Shown here piece by piece: positions 1 to 8,288 of a stretch of DNA of 64,000 nt. The notes beneath the pieces are model-generated. The model was given only the letters and a program-made list of their open reading frames with translations, made no database searches and was not told where the DNA came from. The first letter of the stretch is position 1. Each line of letters opens with the position of its first letter. This DNA comes from an uncultured Nesterenkonia sp. (GTDB lineage Bacteria; Actinomycetota; Actinomycetes; Actinomycetales; Micrococcaceae). The DNA lies in assembly GCA_947494195.1 (NCBI GenBank), contig CANLUC010000002.1, forward strand, positions 124,001-188,000, read 5' to 3'. A program made the translations under genes and the position numbers.

Positions 1-753
1 AACCTCGCCGCTCTTCAGCGTCCGCTGCTGCTCGGGAACTCGAGTCAGAACGCCGAACGGGAACTGACTCAGCTTCGGCTGTTCGAGGAACAACGCGTCG
101 ACGGCATACTCATCACGCCCGTAGGAGATGTGTTGGGTCGCCTGGCTCAGATCAAGCAGCGCGGAATCGCCGTGGTGATCGTGGACCGTGAAGCGGGGGC
201 CGACCAGTTCTCCTCGGTGTCCACCAATGACCGGCTGGGAGGGCGACTTGCCGTCCAACACCTCCTGGACCTGGGACGACGTCGCATCTCGGTCATCGGT
301 GGACCTCAGATGATCCGTCAGGTCGCCCACCGCCATCAGGGCGCCCAAGACGCCGCGGCGGGTGTGGACGGTGCGCAGGTGTCGCTCTTCGACACCGGCA
401 CGATGGACTCACAGGCAGGGCGGGAGGCGACGCGCGCGGTGCTCGACCTCCCGAGGCACGAACGTCCGGATGCGGTTTTTGCCACCAACGACCTGGTCGC
501 TCTCGGCGTGCTCCAGGAGCTCTCGCGGTCGGGGGTGAGAGTGCCCGAGGACATCGCGCTGATCGGCTACGACGACATCCAGTTCGCAGCATCGGCAACC
601 GTGCCCATCAGCTCGATCCGCCAACCGGCTCAGGAGATGGGGGCGCGGGCGGCCAAATTGCTCGTCGCGGCCATCGAAGATCCCTCCTCGGCAGTGGAGC
701 ACCCGGTGTTCACCCCCGCGCTGGTGGCTCGAGAATCCACTCTGGGTCACTGA
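1..753 (+). CDS. LacI-family transcriptional regulator, C-terminal part (5' end outside window)
   Basis: The reading frame is open from the first base, so about 250 residues of the effector-binding domain are visible and the helix-turn-helix lies upstream. The visible part matches the periplasmic-binding-protein-like fold of LacI/GalR repressors: a VDGILITP stretch, STNDRLGG near residue 74, DAVFATNDL near 157, and ALIGYDD near 187 followed by the S-S-I-R-Q-P segment typical of the family C-terminus. It is convergent with the oxidoreductase at 785-2167. It may sense a sugar handled by the downstream cluster, but the ligand cannot be read from the sequence. Confidence 0.9.
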   Translation, partial: NLAALQRPLLLGNSSQNAERELTQLRLFEEQRVDGILITPVGDVLGRLAQIKQRGIAVVIVDREAGADQFSSVSTNDRLGGRLAVQHLLDLGRRRISVIGGPQMIRQVAHRHQGAQDAAAGVDGAQVSLFDTGTMDSQAGREATRAVLDLPRHERPDAVFATNDLVALGVLQELSRSGVRVPEDIALIGYDDIQFAASATVPISSIRQPAQEMGARAAKLLVAAIEDPSSAVEHPVFTPALVARESTLGH

Positions 754-784
754 GCCTCCAGGTCACGAGGGCCGGAACGCATAC

Positions 785-2167
785 TCAGCCGCCGGACAGG
801 GTGCGTGAAGGCAGTCCGGAGAGTGCAGCGGCGTGTCCGATCTCGAGTTCCTCGATACGAATCGCATTACCCGTGTCGATCGATGCGTTGCCGGCCAAGC
901 CCACGGCTACAGCACGCACTCCGTCCGGCCAGCCCGAAGCCCGCCCAAGAACGTCGTCCTGAGGTCCGCGAAACACCTCACGCAACAGATCGTCGTCTGC
1001 GCCCCCGTGCGCACCGACGCCCTCGGGGATTGGAATTTCCACCGCGGAGGCGAAGTGTTTCTGCAGCAGCAGCTTCTCCGAGACTGCTCGAGCACCGTCG
1101 TCGACCACCACATCGGGACGAGCAGAGGGGTCGACCACAACGTACCCAGCTTCATCAAGTGCTACGGCGCCACGCTCCACCACGGTGAGCTCGGCGCGTC
1201 CGGCAGTGCCGTTGACTGTGACGGTGTAACCCTCCCACGGCCCATGTGCCGAGAGCGTATACGCCATCGAGGCACCGCCCTGGTAGTCCACGACAAGGGA
1301 CATGTTGTCCTCGATGGTGATGCCCTCATCGAAGACGTCACGGTCGCGCAGATATCCGTCGTGGTGTTCCTGTTCATAGTAGAGACCCTTGAAAATCGGG
1401 TCGGTGCGCAGGTCGAGGCTGAAGGCGTCGCGTGAAGGAAGATCTGTAGTCCCACGCGCCGGCCGTGCCGCCAGTCCCCGGGCCCGTGCGTTCTCTGCTC
1501 CGTAGAACCTCAGACCCCCGGAGGCATAGACCTTAGTCGGAACGTCATCGAGCCACCAGTTGACCAGGTCGAAGTGATGCGAGGCTTTATGGATCAGCAG
1601 TCCGCCGGACATGTCCTTCTCGCGGTGCCAGCGGCGGAAGTAGTCCGCCCCGTGAGCGGTATCGAGCAGCCATTCGAAGTGCACTGATGTGACCTCGCCT
1701 ATCGCCTGATCCGCGATCAGGCGTTTCAACGCCCAGTTGCGAGGGGAGTAGCGATAGTTGAATGTCACCACCACATTGCGACCAGTACGCTCGACTGCAT
1801 CTCCGATCGCGCGCACTCCCTCCTGACTGATGGTCAGGGGCTTCTCCACTACGACATCGGCCCCCGCGTCCAGGGCCCTGACGATGTAATCCGCGTGAGT
1901 GAAGTCCGGGGTGGTGATGATGACCCGGTCCAGCCTGAACGCTGCGATCGCCGTCTCAAGGTCCGCGGGGTCGAACCGCGCAGGTTCGCCCAGGTCCCTG
2001 CCCTCCCAATGCTCCGAGAAGTCCAGCCGTCCCGGATTCGTGTCCGACCAGGCGACCAACTGGGCGACATCCCGGTGTGGCCCAGCGATGGCGTCCAGAT
2101 ACATCTGGGACCGGGACCCTGCCCCTAGCAGGCCGTATCGGAGGCGATTCTTTGCGAAATCAGTCAT
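785..2167 (-). CDS. Gfo/Idh/MocA-family NAD(P)-dependent oxidoreductase
   Basis: A 460-residue protein with an N-terminal Rossmann motif (GLLGAGSRSQ, residues 12-21), the family EKP motif at 108-110 carrying the conserved lysine, and a histidine-rich IHKASHH stretch at 192-198 that probably contributes to the active site. Members oxidise or reduce sugars, inositols and sugar acids. The ATG at 2167 is preferred over an upstream GTG-type extension because AAGGAC precedes it and the Rossmann fold starts immediately. It is the last gene of an operon with two sugar ABC permeases, so it probably acts on the imported sugar or a derivative. The substrate is unknown. Confidence 0.85.
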   Translation of the reverse strand: MTDFAKNRLRYGLLGAGSRSQMYLDAIAGPHRDVAQLVAWSDTNPGRLDFSEHWEGRDLGEPARFDPADLETAIAAFRLDRVIITTPDFTHADYIVRALDAGADVVVEKPLTISQEGVRAIGDAVERTGRNVVVTFNYRYSPRNWALKRLIADQAIGEVTSVHFEWLLDTAHGADYFRRWHREKDMSGGLLIHKASHHFDLVNWWLDDVPTKVYASGGLRFYGAENARARGLAARPARGTTDLPSRDAFSLDLRTDPIFKGLYYEQEHHDGYLRDRDVFDEGITIEDNMSLVVDYQGGASMAYTLSAHGPWEGYTVTVNGTAGRAELTVVERGAVALDEAGYVVVDPSARPDVVVDDGARAVSEKLLLQKHFASAVEIPIPEGVGAHGGADDDLLREVFRGPQDDVLGRASGWPDGVRAVAVGLAGNASIDTGNAIRIEELEIGHAAALSGLPSRTLSGG

Positions 2168-2227
2168 GCTGACACTGCGTCCTTTCCAAAAAGATGCTGA
2201 GACCCCTTCGGGCTCCACACGCTGCAA

Positions 2228-3163
2228 TTACTTGATGCCTGATTTCGCGAAGCCCTTGACCAGGAACTTCTGTCCGATGAGGAACGCGATGAACATTGGT
2301 ATGAGAGAGACCACACTCATCGCGAACATGGCGCCGAAGTTGGAGGTCGACTGACCATCGATAAACATGGTCAGCGCCTGGGGAACGACATAGTTCTCTG
2401 GGCTGCGCAGGTAGATCAGCGGACCAAAGAAGTCCGCCCAGGTCCAGATGAACGTGAAGATCGTCGTGGTCGCTAGGGCTGGGATCATGAGCGGCAGCGT
2501 CACCTGCACGAACTGACGGATGTGCCCCGCCCCGTCGATCCGGGCAGCCTCGTAGAGCTCGTTGGGCAGTGAACGGATGAACTGGACCATGAGAAAAACG
2601 AAGAACGCTTCCGTGGCCAAGAACTTCGGCACCACCAGCGGCAGGAAGGTATCCAGCCAACCGAGTTCACGGAACAAGATGAACTGCGGGACGAGCACCA
2701 CATGAAACGGCAGAAGAATCGTGCCCAGCATGATCGCGAAGGTGAGGTTGCGGAACCGGAAGTCCAGCCTCGCGAAGGCATAGGCGGCCATCGAACAGGA
2801 GATCAGGTTGCCGATGATGGCACCGATCACCAGGATCGAGGAGTTCATCAGGTAGATGTGGAACGGCAGGAACTGGGCATCCCAGCCTTCGACGTAGTTG
2901 TCCAGGCTCAGATCGGTGGTGAAGATGCTCAGATCCGTGAAGATCTGCGCGTTCGGCTTCAACGAGGAGACGACCAGCCAGATCAGGGGGTAGATCATGA
3001 TCAACGAGAGTGCGATGAGCAGCACGTGCTTCACGACCGATCTCACCCGTTGCTTCATGGGTCGTCGGGTCACGACCTTCTGCCCCGGGCGCCGCGACGC
3101 TGTGGGTGGCACGCCCAGTGGCTCTGAGGTGGACTTGTTCGTAGTCTGCAGATCAGTCGTCAT
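2228..3163 (-). CDS. Carbohydrate ABC transporter permease, MalG type
   Basis: A 311-residue integral membrane protein of the CUT1 importer class. The hydrophilic N-terminus (about 45 residues) is followed by six predicted membrane segments. The cytoplasmic EAA loop, which docks on the ATPase, is at residues 205-213 (EAARIDGAG). The start codon overlaps the end of the MalF-type permease gene by 11 bases, which implies translational coupling and a heterodimeric pore. No ATPase gene lies in the cluster. CUT1 systems in actinobacteria commonly share a MsiK-type ATPase encoded elsewhere, so that is the likely energiser. Confidence 0.9.
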   Translation of the reverse strand: MTTDLQTTNKSTSEPLGVPPTASRRPGQKVVTRRPMKQRVRSVVKHVLLIALSLIMIYPLIWLVVSSLKPNAQIFTDLSIFTTDLSLDNYVEGWDAQFLPFHIYLMNSSILVIGAIIGNLISCSMAAYAFARLDFRFRNLTFAIMLGTILLPFHVVLVPQFILFRELGWLDTFLPLVVPKFLATEAFFVFLMVQFIRSLPNELYEAARIDGAGHIRQFVQVTLPLMIPALATTTIFTFIWTWADFFGPLIYLRSPENYVVPQALTMFIDGQSTSNFGAMFAMSVVSLIPMFIAFLIGQKFLVKGFAKSGIK

Positions 3164-4103
3164 AGAACACCCAATACTTTGAGAGCCAGAAGTTCAGAGC
3201 CGTCAGCGCTCCGATGAAAAGGACGAGCAGCCAGGCCATCGCCGAGGCGTAGCCCATCTGCATCGGCGTGTTGAACGCCTGCTGGTAGAGGTAGAGCGTG
3301 TAGAAGAGGGTCGAGTCCGAGGGTCCGCCAGTCCCGCCGGATACGACATAGGCCTGGGTGAAGTTCTGGAAGGCAAAGATGACCTGAAGCACCAAATTGA
3401 AGAAGATGATCGGTGTGAGCAGGGGAAGCGTGATCGTGAAGAACTGTCGGACCTTGCTGGCCCCATCGACACCTGCGGCTTCGTAGTACATGTCGGGAAT
3501 CTGTCTCAGACCAGCCAAGAAAATCACCATGGGGGACCCGAATGTCCAGATGTTAAGCACAATCAGAGTGCCCAGCGCATAATCGGGGTGCGCGACCCAT
3601 CCAGGCCCCTGGATGCCAAAGAAGCCAAGAAGGCCATTGATCAACCCGTCGTAGCCGAACACCTGGCGCCAGAGTATGGCAATGGCGACCGACCCGCCCA
3701 TCAGCGAAGGCAGATAGAAGACCGACCGGTAGATGGGCAGACCGCGCATGCCCTTGTCCAGGAGCACCGCGACGGCAAGCGCCAGGGCGAGCAGGAATGG
3801 AACGCTCACGAACACGTAGAGGAACGTCACCTCCAGGGACTTCCAGAGCCGCTGATCGTCCCACATCCGCGCGAAGTTGCCGAAGCCCGCCCACTCAGGG
3901 GGCTGAAGCAGGTTGTAGTTGGTGAAGGCAAGATACAGCGAGACGAGCATGGGCCCACCCGTGAAGACAAAGAAACCGATCAGCCAGGGCAGCAAGAAGA
4001 AGAATCCCGCCTTGTTGTCGCGATGCTTCCGTTTGGCCTTCGGTTGCCCGCGCTCGGCCTTCGTCCGCTTAGCCATAGTGCGAAGTTCGCCCAGACTGCT
4101 CAC
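3153..4103 (-). CDS. Carbohydrate ABC transporter permease, MalF/UgpA type
   Basis: A 316-residue permease with a lysine-rich cytoplasmic N-terminus, six predicted membrane helices from about residue 33, and an EAA loop at 208-216 (EAAGVDGAS). It heads the operon permease-permease-oxidoreductase. The GTG at 4103 has AGGAGG only 4 bases upstream, which is tight; the ATG at 4076 has no clear ribosome binding site, so 4103 is kept. A strong promoter and two LacI-type operator palindromes lie just upstream (4144-4221). The partner binding protein is probably the lipoprotein at 8289-9602, whose promoter is nearly identical. Confidence 0.9.
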   Translation of the reverse strand: MSSLGELRTMAKRTKAERGQPKAKRKHRDNKAGFFFLLPWLIGFFVFTGGPMLVSLYLAFTNYNLLQPPEWAGFGNFARMWDDQRLWKSLEVTFLYVFVSVPFLLALALAVAVLLDKGMRGLPIYRSVFYLPSLMGGSVAIAILWRQVFGYDGLINGLLGFFGIQGPGWVAHPDYALGTLIVLNIWTFGSPMVIFLAGLRQIPDMYYEAAGVDGASKVRQFFTITLPLLTPIIFFNLVLQVIFAFQNFTQAYVVSGGTGGPSDSTLFYTLYLYQQAFNTPMQMGYASAMAWLLVLFIGALTALNFWLSKYWVFYDD

Positions 4104-4143
4104 GGAACCTCCTCATGTCTGGTGGCAGGGTGCGGAAACCAGA

Positions 4144-4164
4144 CTTTCACGTGAAAGCGGTTTC
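4144..4164. promoter_or_regulatory. LacI-type operator overlapping a 14-bp palindrome
   Basis: GAAAGCGGTTTC (4153-4164) is a near-palindrome of the LacI/GalR operator type. It overlaps CTTTCACGTGAAAG (4144-4157), a perfect 14-bp palindrome. The sites fall just downstream of the predicted transcription start of the permease operon, a position where a bound repressor would block transcription. Confidence 0.7.
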
Positions 4165-4177
4165 TCGCGCTGTGAAG

Positions 4178-4206
4178 ATAGTATGAGCCACGTCACAGGC
4201 TGTCAA
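4178..4206 (-). promoter_or_regulatory. Sigma70-type promoter for the permease operon
   Basis: On the minus strand TTGACA (4201-4206) and TACTAT (4178-4183) are separated by exactly 17 bases. The same hexamers and spacing recur in front of the binding-protein gene at 9723-9751, with much of the spacer shared. This supports co-expression of the split ABC transporter. Confidence 0.8.
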
Positions 4207-4209
4207 CCT

Positions 4210-4221
4210 GAAAGCGGTTTC
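4210..4221. promoter_or_regulatory. Second LacI-type operator between permease operon and MFS gene
   Basis: GAAAGCGGTTTC again, lying just upstream of the -35 box of the permease promoter and about 40 bases before the MFS coding region. It could serve both divergent units and pair by looping with 4153-4164. Confidence 0.65.
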
Positions 4222-4261
4222 TTGACGTAGTGTGTGTCACGTGCCTCGTCGCAACTTTCTC

Positions 4262-5530
4262 ATGGACCTGTCCCCTCTGCGGGAGTCGCCGGCATATCTG
4301 CGATTCTGGATCAGCGGAATCGCCGGAGGCATCGGCGTCCAACTGACGGCCGTGGCCATCGGCATCCAGGTCTACGAGCTCAGCGGATCAACGGCGGCCG
4401 TCGCCATGGTCGGCGCGTTGGCCCTCGGACCCATGATCCTAGTGGGGGTCCTCGGGGGCACCCTTGTGGATGCCTTCGATCGACGGAAGGTGCTGATCGC
4501 CGCCTCGAGCGTCGCCTTCTGCGCTCCGGTCGGCATCGCACTTCTGGCCTGGAACAATGTCGAGACACTGTGGGCCTACTACTCGTTCACCACCCTCTCC
4601 TCGGCAGCGGGTGCACTCGTAGGGGCTGCTCGTTTCGCCATCCACCCTCGCCTGGTGCGGCGTGAGCTTCTGCCGGCCGTTGCCGCGCTCTCTGCCGTCT
4701 CTGCGGGACTCCAGGCCGCCGGTGGGCCTGCTCTGGCCGGCATCCTGGTGGCCAGCGTCGGTTACGCGTGGACATACACCATTGATGTCGCGCTGTTTGC
4801 CATCGGTTTCTGGGGGATCCTCTCACTGCCTCCGATACGCCCCCAGGGGCAGCCTGGGCTCAACCTCGGTGCACTCCGGGACGGTCTGGCATTCCTCAGG
4901 CGGGCACAGAATCTCCGTACGGCCATCGGATTGCACGTGGTGGCGTTCACCTTGGGCCGACCTTATGCGATCTTTCCCGCCGTCGGCGCTCTGCTCATCG
5001 GCGGAGGTGCGTGGACTGTGGGCCTGCTGACCGCCTCCGGAGCGATCGGCGTCATCGCCTCCAGCGTATTCTCAGGTCGTTTCGGAGAGGTCCGCCGCCA
5101 CGGCGTGGCGATCGGATACTCCACCATGGTCTACGGACTCATGGTCGGCACGCTGGGGCTCGCGACCCTCTATCTGAGCCGTTCAGACAGCGCAGTCACC
5201 GCCGGTGCGGCAAACTTCGGCGCACTGGTGCTGCTGTGCATTCTGACCGCACTCATCGGCGGCGCAGACAACGTGGCCGGTATCTTCCGGACCACGATGA
5301 TGCAGTCGGCGACCCCGGATGAATATCGGGGGCGCCTCCAGGGGATCTACACCCTCGTGCTGAGCGCCGGTCCTCGGCTGGGCGACACGTATATCGGTTT
5401 CGTGGCTGCGCTGTTCACACTGTGGTTCCCACAGCTGCTCGGGGCTCTTCTGATCCTTTTCGCCACGGGTGCCTACCTCCGGCTCAGACCAGGTTTCAGA
5501 CGCTACGACGGCGCCGACCCGGTCCCCTGA
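4262..5530 (+). CDS. MFS transporter of the EntS-like (MFS_3) type
   Basis: A membrane protein of about 422 residues with 12 predicted helices. It has the MFS loop motif GGTLVDAFDRRKV after helix 2 and a late RGRLQGIYTLV segment typical of MFS_3 exporters. ATG 4262 is chosen because the homologous N-terminus (DLSPLRESPAYLRFW) starts there; GTG codons at 4232 and 4241 are alternatives and none has a clear Shine-Dalgarno sequence. It is divergent from the permease operon and shares the operator at 4210-4221, so it may export a metabolite or sugar made by this regulon. The substrate is unknown. Confidence 0.8.
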   Translation: MDLSPLRESPAYLRFWISGIAGGIGVQLTAVAIGIQVYELSGSTAAVAMVGALALGPMILVGVLGGTLVDAFDRRKVLIAASSVAFCAPVGIALLAWNNVETLWAYYSFTTLSSAAGALVGAARFAIHPRLVRRELLPAVAALSAVSAGLQAAGGPALAGILVASVGYAWTYTIDVALFAIGFWGILSLPPIRPQGQPGLNLGALRDGLAFLRRAQNLRTAIGLHVVAFTLGRPYAIFPAVGALLIGGGAWTVGLLTASGAIGVIASSVFSGRFGEVRRHGVAIGYSTMVYGLMVGTLGLATLYLSRSDSAVTAGAANFGALVLLCILTALIGGADNVAGIFRTTMMQSATPDEYRGRLQGIYTLVLSAGPRLGDTYIGFVAALFTLWFPQLLGALLILFATGAYLRLRPGFRRYDGADPVP

Positions 5531-5533
5531 TTT

Positions 5534-6424
5534 TCACGCTGCGCCTTTGACCCCGAGAGCACCGTGGTCCTCTTCGAGCTCGATGAAGGCCACCCGCTCA
5601 AGCGGCGTCTCGTTGGGGGAATGCAGCGTGAGATAAAGCGTGCCGTCAAATGCCTTGAAGATCATCCCGTGTCCGCCGTCGGCCTCAAAGAGAGGCTCCT
5701 CCTGCTGCTGCCACGGGCCCCGGATCGTCCCGGAGGCAGAGCGTGCGACGCCTTGCGCATAGCGTCTGTTCTTGAAGCTCGCCCAGAGCATCAGCAGACC
5801 TCCCTCGGCGGTCCGATGCAGGTACGGCCCATCAGTGACATAACCTGTGCCATGTCGCGGGGAGCTCACGGGATCCACCCACGGCGCCATGGAGGCCCGG
5901 AACAGCTCCACCGGCTCACCCACGGCTCGTTGCAGGTCCGCCGAGAGGGGGAGCGCGCATATGGCCCCGTCGGAGATCTGCACCCACTCGTGGCAAAAGA
6001 TCATCCATGGTGTGCCGTCCGCCTCGACGTGCAGCGTGCCGTCCAGGCACTCCCAGTCGGACGGAGTCACGGGCCCGTTGCTGTGCGGCTCGTACGGCCC
6101 TTGGATCTCATCAGCGACGAGAATCTGCGTGCCGCGGCGCACTTGCGGCTCTGGGTGCCCGAACGTCGCGAACATGAAGAAGCGACCGTGGTACTCGTGG
6201 ACCTCCGGAGCCCAGTAGTTGGTCTGTGACCAGAAACCTGGTCTTGGACGGAAGGCGGGGAAGGGGCCCTCCCATGTGTTCAGATCCTGGCTGCGATAAC
6301 AGTCGAACCCGGTGGCCTGGCCCTTCCAAATGTCTTTGTCGGTGGATCCGAAGAGCCAGTAAGCACCCTCTTCCACACGGGGCAGCACGAAAGGGTCTCG
6401 CAGCTGGATGTCGCTGATCTGCAC
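5534..6424 (-). CDS. Glycoside hydrolase family 43-like protein
   Basis: A 296-residue five-bladed beta-propeller glycosidase candidate without a signal peptide, so probably cytoplasmic. Visible GH43-type features are the early RDPFVL (Asp 10), a W-APEV motif at 71-75, LDGTLHVEADG (Asp 128) and VTDGPYLHR (Asp 198), where many GH43 enzymes have the acid Glu. Family activities are arabinofuranosidase, arabinanase and xylosidase. GTG 6424 is chosen because AGGAGG lies 5 bases upstream; the more distal GTG at 6472 has none. It is the third gene of an operon with the binding protein and the glycosidase, and its end lies 3 bases from that of the MFS gene. Confidence 0.8.
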   Translation of the reverse strand: MQISDIQLRDPFVLPRVEEGAYWLFGSTDKDIWKGQATGFDCYRSQDLNTWEGPFPAFRPRPGFWSQTNYWAPEVHEYHGRFFMFATFGHPEPQVRRGTQILVADEIQGPYEPHSNGPVTPSDWECLDGTLHVEADGTPWMIFCHEWVQISDGAICALPLSADLQRAVGEPVELFRASMAPWVDPVSSPRHGTGYVTDGPYLHRTAEGGLLMLWASFKNRRYAQGVARSASGTIRGPWQQQEEPLFEADGGHGMIFKAFDGTLYLTLHSPNETPLERVAFIELEEDHGALGVKGAA

Positions 6425-6487
6425 GTGGTCCTCCTGGGATCTCGGGTGGGTGGGCGGAGTAGCGTTCTGCACGGGTCCAGTGGTGGA

Positions 6488-8140
6488 TCATCCTGCGCGC
6501 GGCGGTGTGTAGCCGGGGGTGTGCCGTGCCGAGACCTCGAGGTCCACCAGCTCCACTCGCTCGTTGGGCTCGAGGCTCAGCTCCAACGTCTTGCCACCTG
6601 CGCTCAGCGTGCCTCGCGCCGCACTGGTGGTCATGCCGATCACCTGCGTGGGAAGCCCACCTTGATCAGTGATCACCCTCCACCCCCGGGGGAAGCGCAT
6701 GTGCTCCTGAGCATCACGGCAGACCAGAGTCTGGTGATCATCGGCGGCAAGCTCATAGTGTGCCCCCGCCACGGTGCGCGAGTAGGCGGTGGCGTCCGCG
6801 GCCGCTCCATGGTCGAGTCGGGTCGGGGCAAGCGAGGTGAACGAGAGGGCTCCATCAGGTCTCGGCTCGATGCCGCAGGATCGTTCCACGGTGTCCAGAA
6901 GCCAGAGGATCGCCGGAGAATACGCCGTTGTGAAACCCGCGGAGCCGCTCCAGGGGTCGATGCACTGGGGGAACCGATCGGCTAGGGCAAGGGCTCCCAG
7001 AAGCGGTCTGGTGACCGTTGCCAGTTCGGCGGACCGGCCGTGGTGTTCGAAGGCGTGAGGTGCTCGGATCTGAGTTAGAAAGTTCACCGGACCTGCCCAG
7101 GAATTCCTGGTGTGATCGCCGTCGAAGCGGGGGTCCGAGACTGACACGGAGGTGAAGCCGTAGTGGGAGAGGAAGTGCGCGGTGTTCAGGATGTAGCGCT
7201 GGAGTGCGATGGCGAAAAACTCGGCGTCTCCGATCTCACTGGCCAGCACGCGCATCAGCACATCTGAGACGACCCGTACGCGGTTGCCCTGCGCGTCGAC
7301 GTCATAGAAGGTCCCGTCCTGCTCGTCGTAGCACCGCTCGAAGAGCGCCTTGACCGATGCTTCCGCCTTGTCCTCCCAGGAATCGGCGTCCTCCCCGAGC
7401 TCCCTAGCGATCTTCGCCAGGTAACGGCGCTGGCAGGCCACATTGGCCGTGAGGTCTGGTGCGAGATAGGGAACCAGGGCAGCCTCTGGGTCACACTGCG
7501 CGGCGTCGCCGTGAAGACAGCGTTCAGGGGCGAACCAGAAGCGGGGGGACAGATCATGGCCGGTGTCGAAGGTGCAGAAGGCCTCGACGCACCCGGTGCC
7601 TCGGGTGTCGCGGTTCGTCGCAAGCCACACGTCATAGCGGACCATCGCTTGGTACATGAGCCTGAGCCAGCCATGGTCGGCGTCCTCGGTGCCCCGGTGC
7701 AGCTGGTAGTGGTTCCAGACTGATCGCGCCAGGGGTGTGACGATCTGGATCTGGCTGAATCCGGGACCATCAGCGGTGACCTTATAGGGGATCAAGCCGT
7801 CCCCGCGCTGATGCCTGGCGAACAGGGCAAACGTCTCCTTGGCCGTGCGGGGGGCCAGCCGGGAGAGGACCTCCGTATTGATGGTACCGGTGGACTCGAT
7901 CCAGCAGCCCGCGTAGACGCCGCCTTCGTTAAGCACGGGCCTGGAACCACCGAGAGGGCGGATGCACTGCTCCAGCTCGGTGAGCGCTTGGTGCCAGCGC
8001 TCCTCCAGGGGACCCCCCAGTGCCGCGAAGCCCACCCCAGAGGATCCCAACTGCCTGGCAAGCACGCCGGTGAGGCCGGCCTTCATCGGCGCCGCGGCTT
8101 CTGTTCGCAGCCGGACCAGGGCATCATCGATTGCTGTCAT
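6488..8140 (-). CDS. Six-hairpin (alpha/alpha)6-type glycosidase, MGH1-like
   Basis: A 550-residue soluble protein. The C-terminal two thirds carry repeated aromatic and acidic stretches typical of (alpha/alpha)6-barrel glycosidases, for example HDLSPRFWF, YDEQDGTFYDVD, NSWAGPVNFL and ECIDPW-like QCIDPWSGS, followed by a small beta domain. No signal peptide is present, so it probably cleaves imported oligosaccharide in the cytoplasm. ATG 8140 is preceded by GAGGAGAGG. It sits between the binding-protein gene and the GH43 gene on one transcript. The exact GH family and bond specificity cannot be assigned by eye. Confidence 0.7.
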   Translation of the reverse strand: MTAIDDALVRLRTEAAAPMKAGLTGVLARQLGSSGVGFAALGGPLEERWHQALTELEQCIRPLGGSRPVLNEGGVYAGCWIESTGTINTEVLSRLAPRTAKETFALFARHQRGDGLIPYKVTADGPGFSQIQIVTPLARSVWNHYQLHRGTEDADHGWLRLMYQAMVRYDVWLATNRDTRGTGCVEAFCTFDTGHDLSPRFWFAPERCLHGDAAQCDPEAALVPYLAPDLTANVACQRRYLAKIARELGEDADSWEDKAEASVKALFERCYDEQDGTFYDVDAQGNRVRVVSDVLMRVLASEIGDAEFFAIALQRYILNTAHFLSHYGFTSVSVSDPRFDGDHTRNSWAGPVNFLTQIRAPHAFEHHGRSAELATVTRPLLGALALADRFPQCIDPWSGSAGFTTAYSPAILWLLDTVERSCGIEPRPDGALSFTSLAPTRLDHGAAADATAYSRTVAGAHYELAADDHQTLVCRDAQEHMRFPRGWRVITDQGGLPTQVIGMTTSAARGTLSAGGKTLELSLEPNERVELVDLEVSARHTPGYTPPRAG

Positions 8141-8218
8141 GGGAGACCTCTCCTCTGTGCACGCTTCGCCGATGCAGGCACCTGGCGCGGTGGGGTGATG
8201 CGGTGCTGGTGACACGAC

Positions 8219-8251
8219 GGTGCGGATGACTCTGATCGAGCCATCCGCACC
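8219..8251 (-). terminator. Intercistronic hairpin after the binding-protein gene
   Basis: GGTGCGGATG (8219-8228) and CATCCGCACC (8242-8251) form a perfect 10-bp stem with a 13-base loop. It follows the stop of the solute-binding lipoprotein and precedes the glycosidase. There is no U-tract, so partial termination or mRNA 3'-end protection is more likely than full termination. Either would raise the binding protein over the downstream enzymes. Confidence 0.55.
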
Positions 8252-8288
8252 CTCTGATAGTCGTCAGTCAATGGTGTTCGGGAGCATC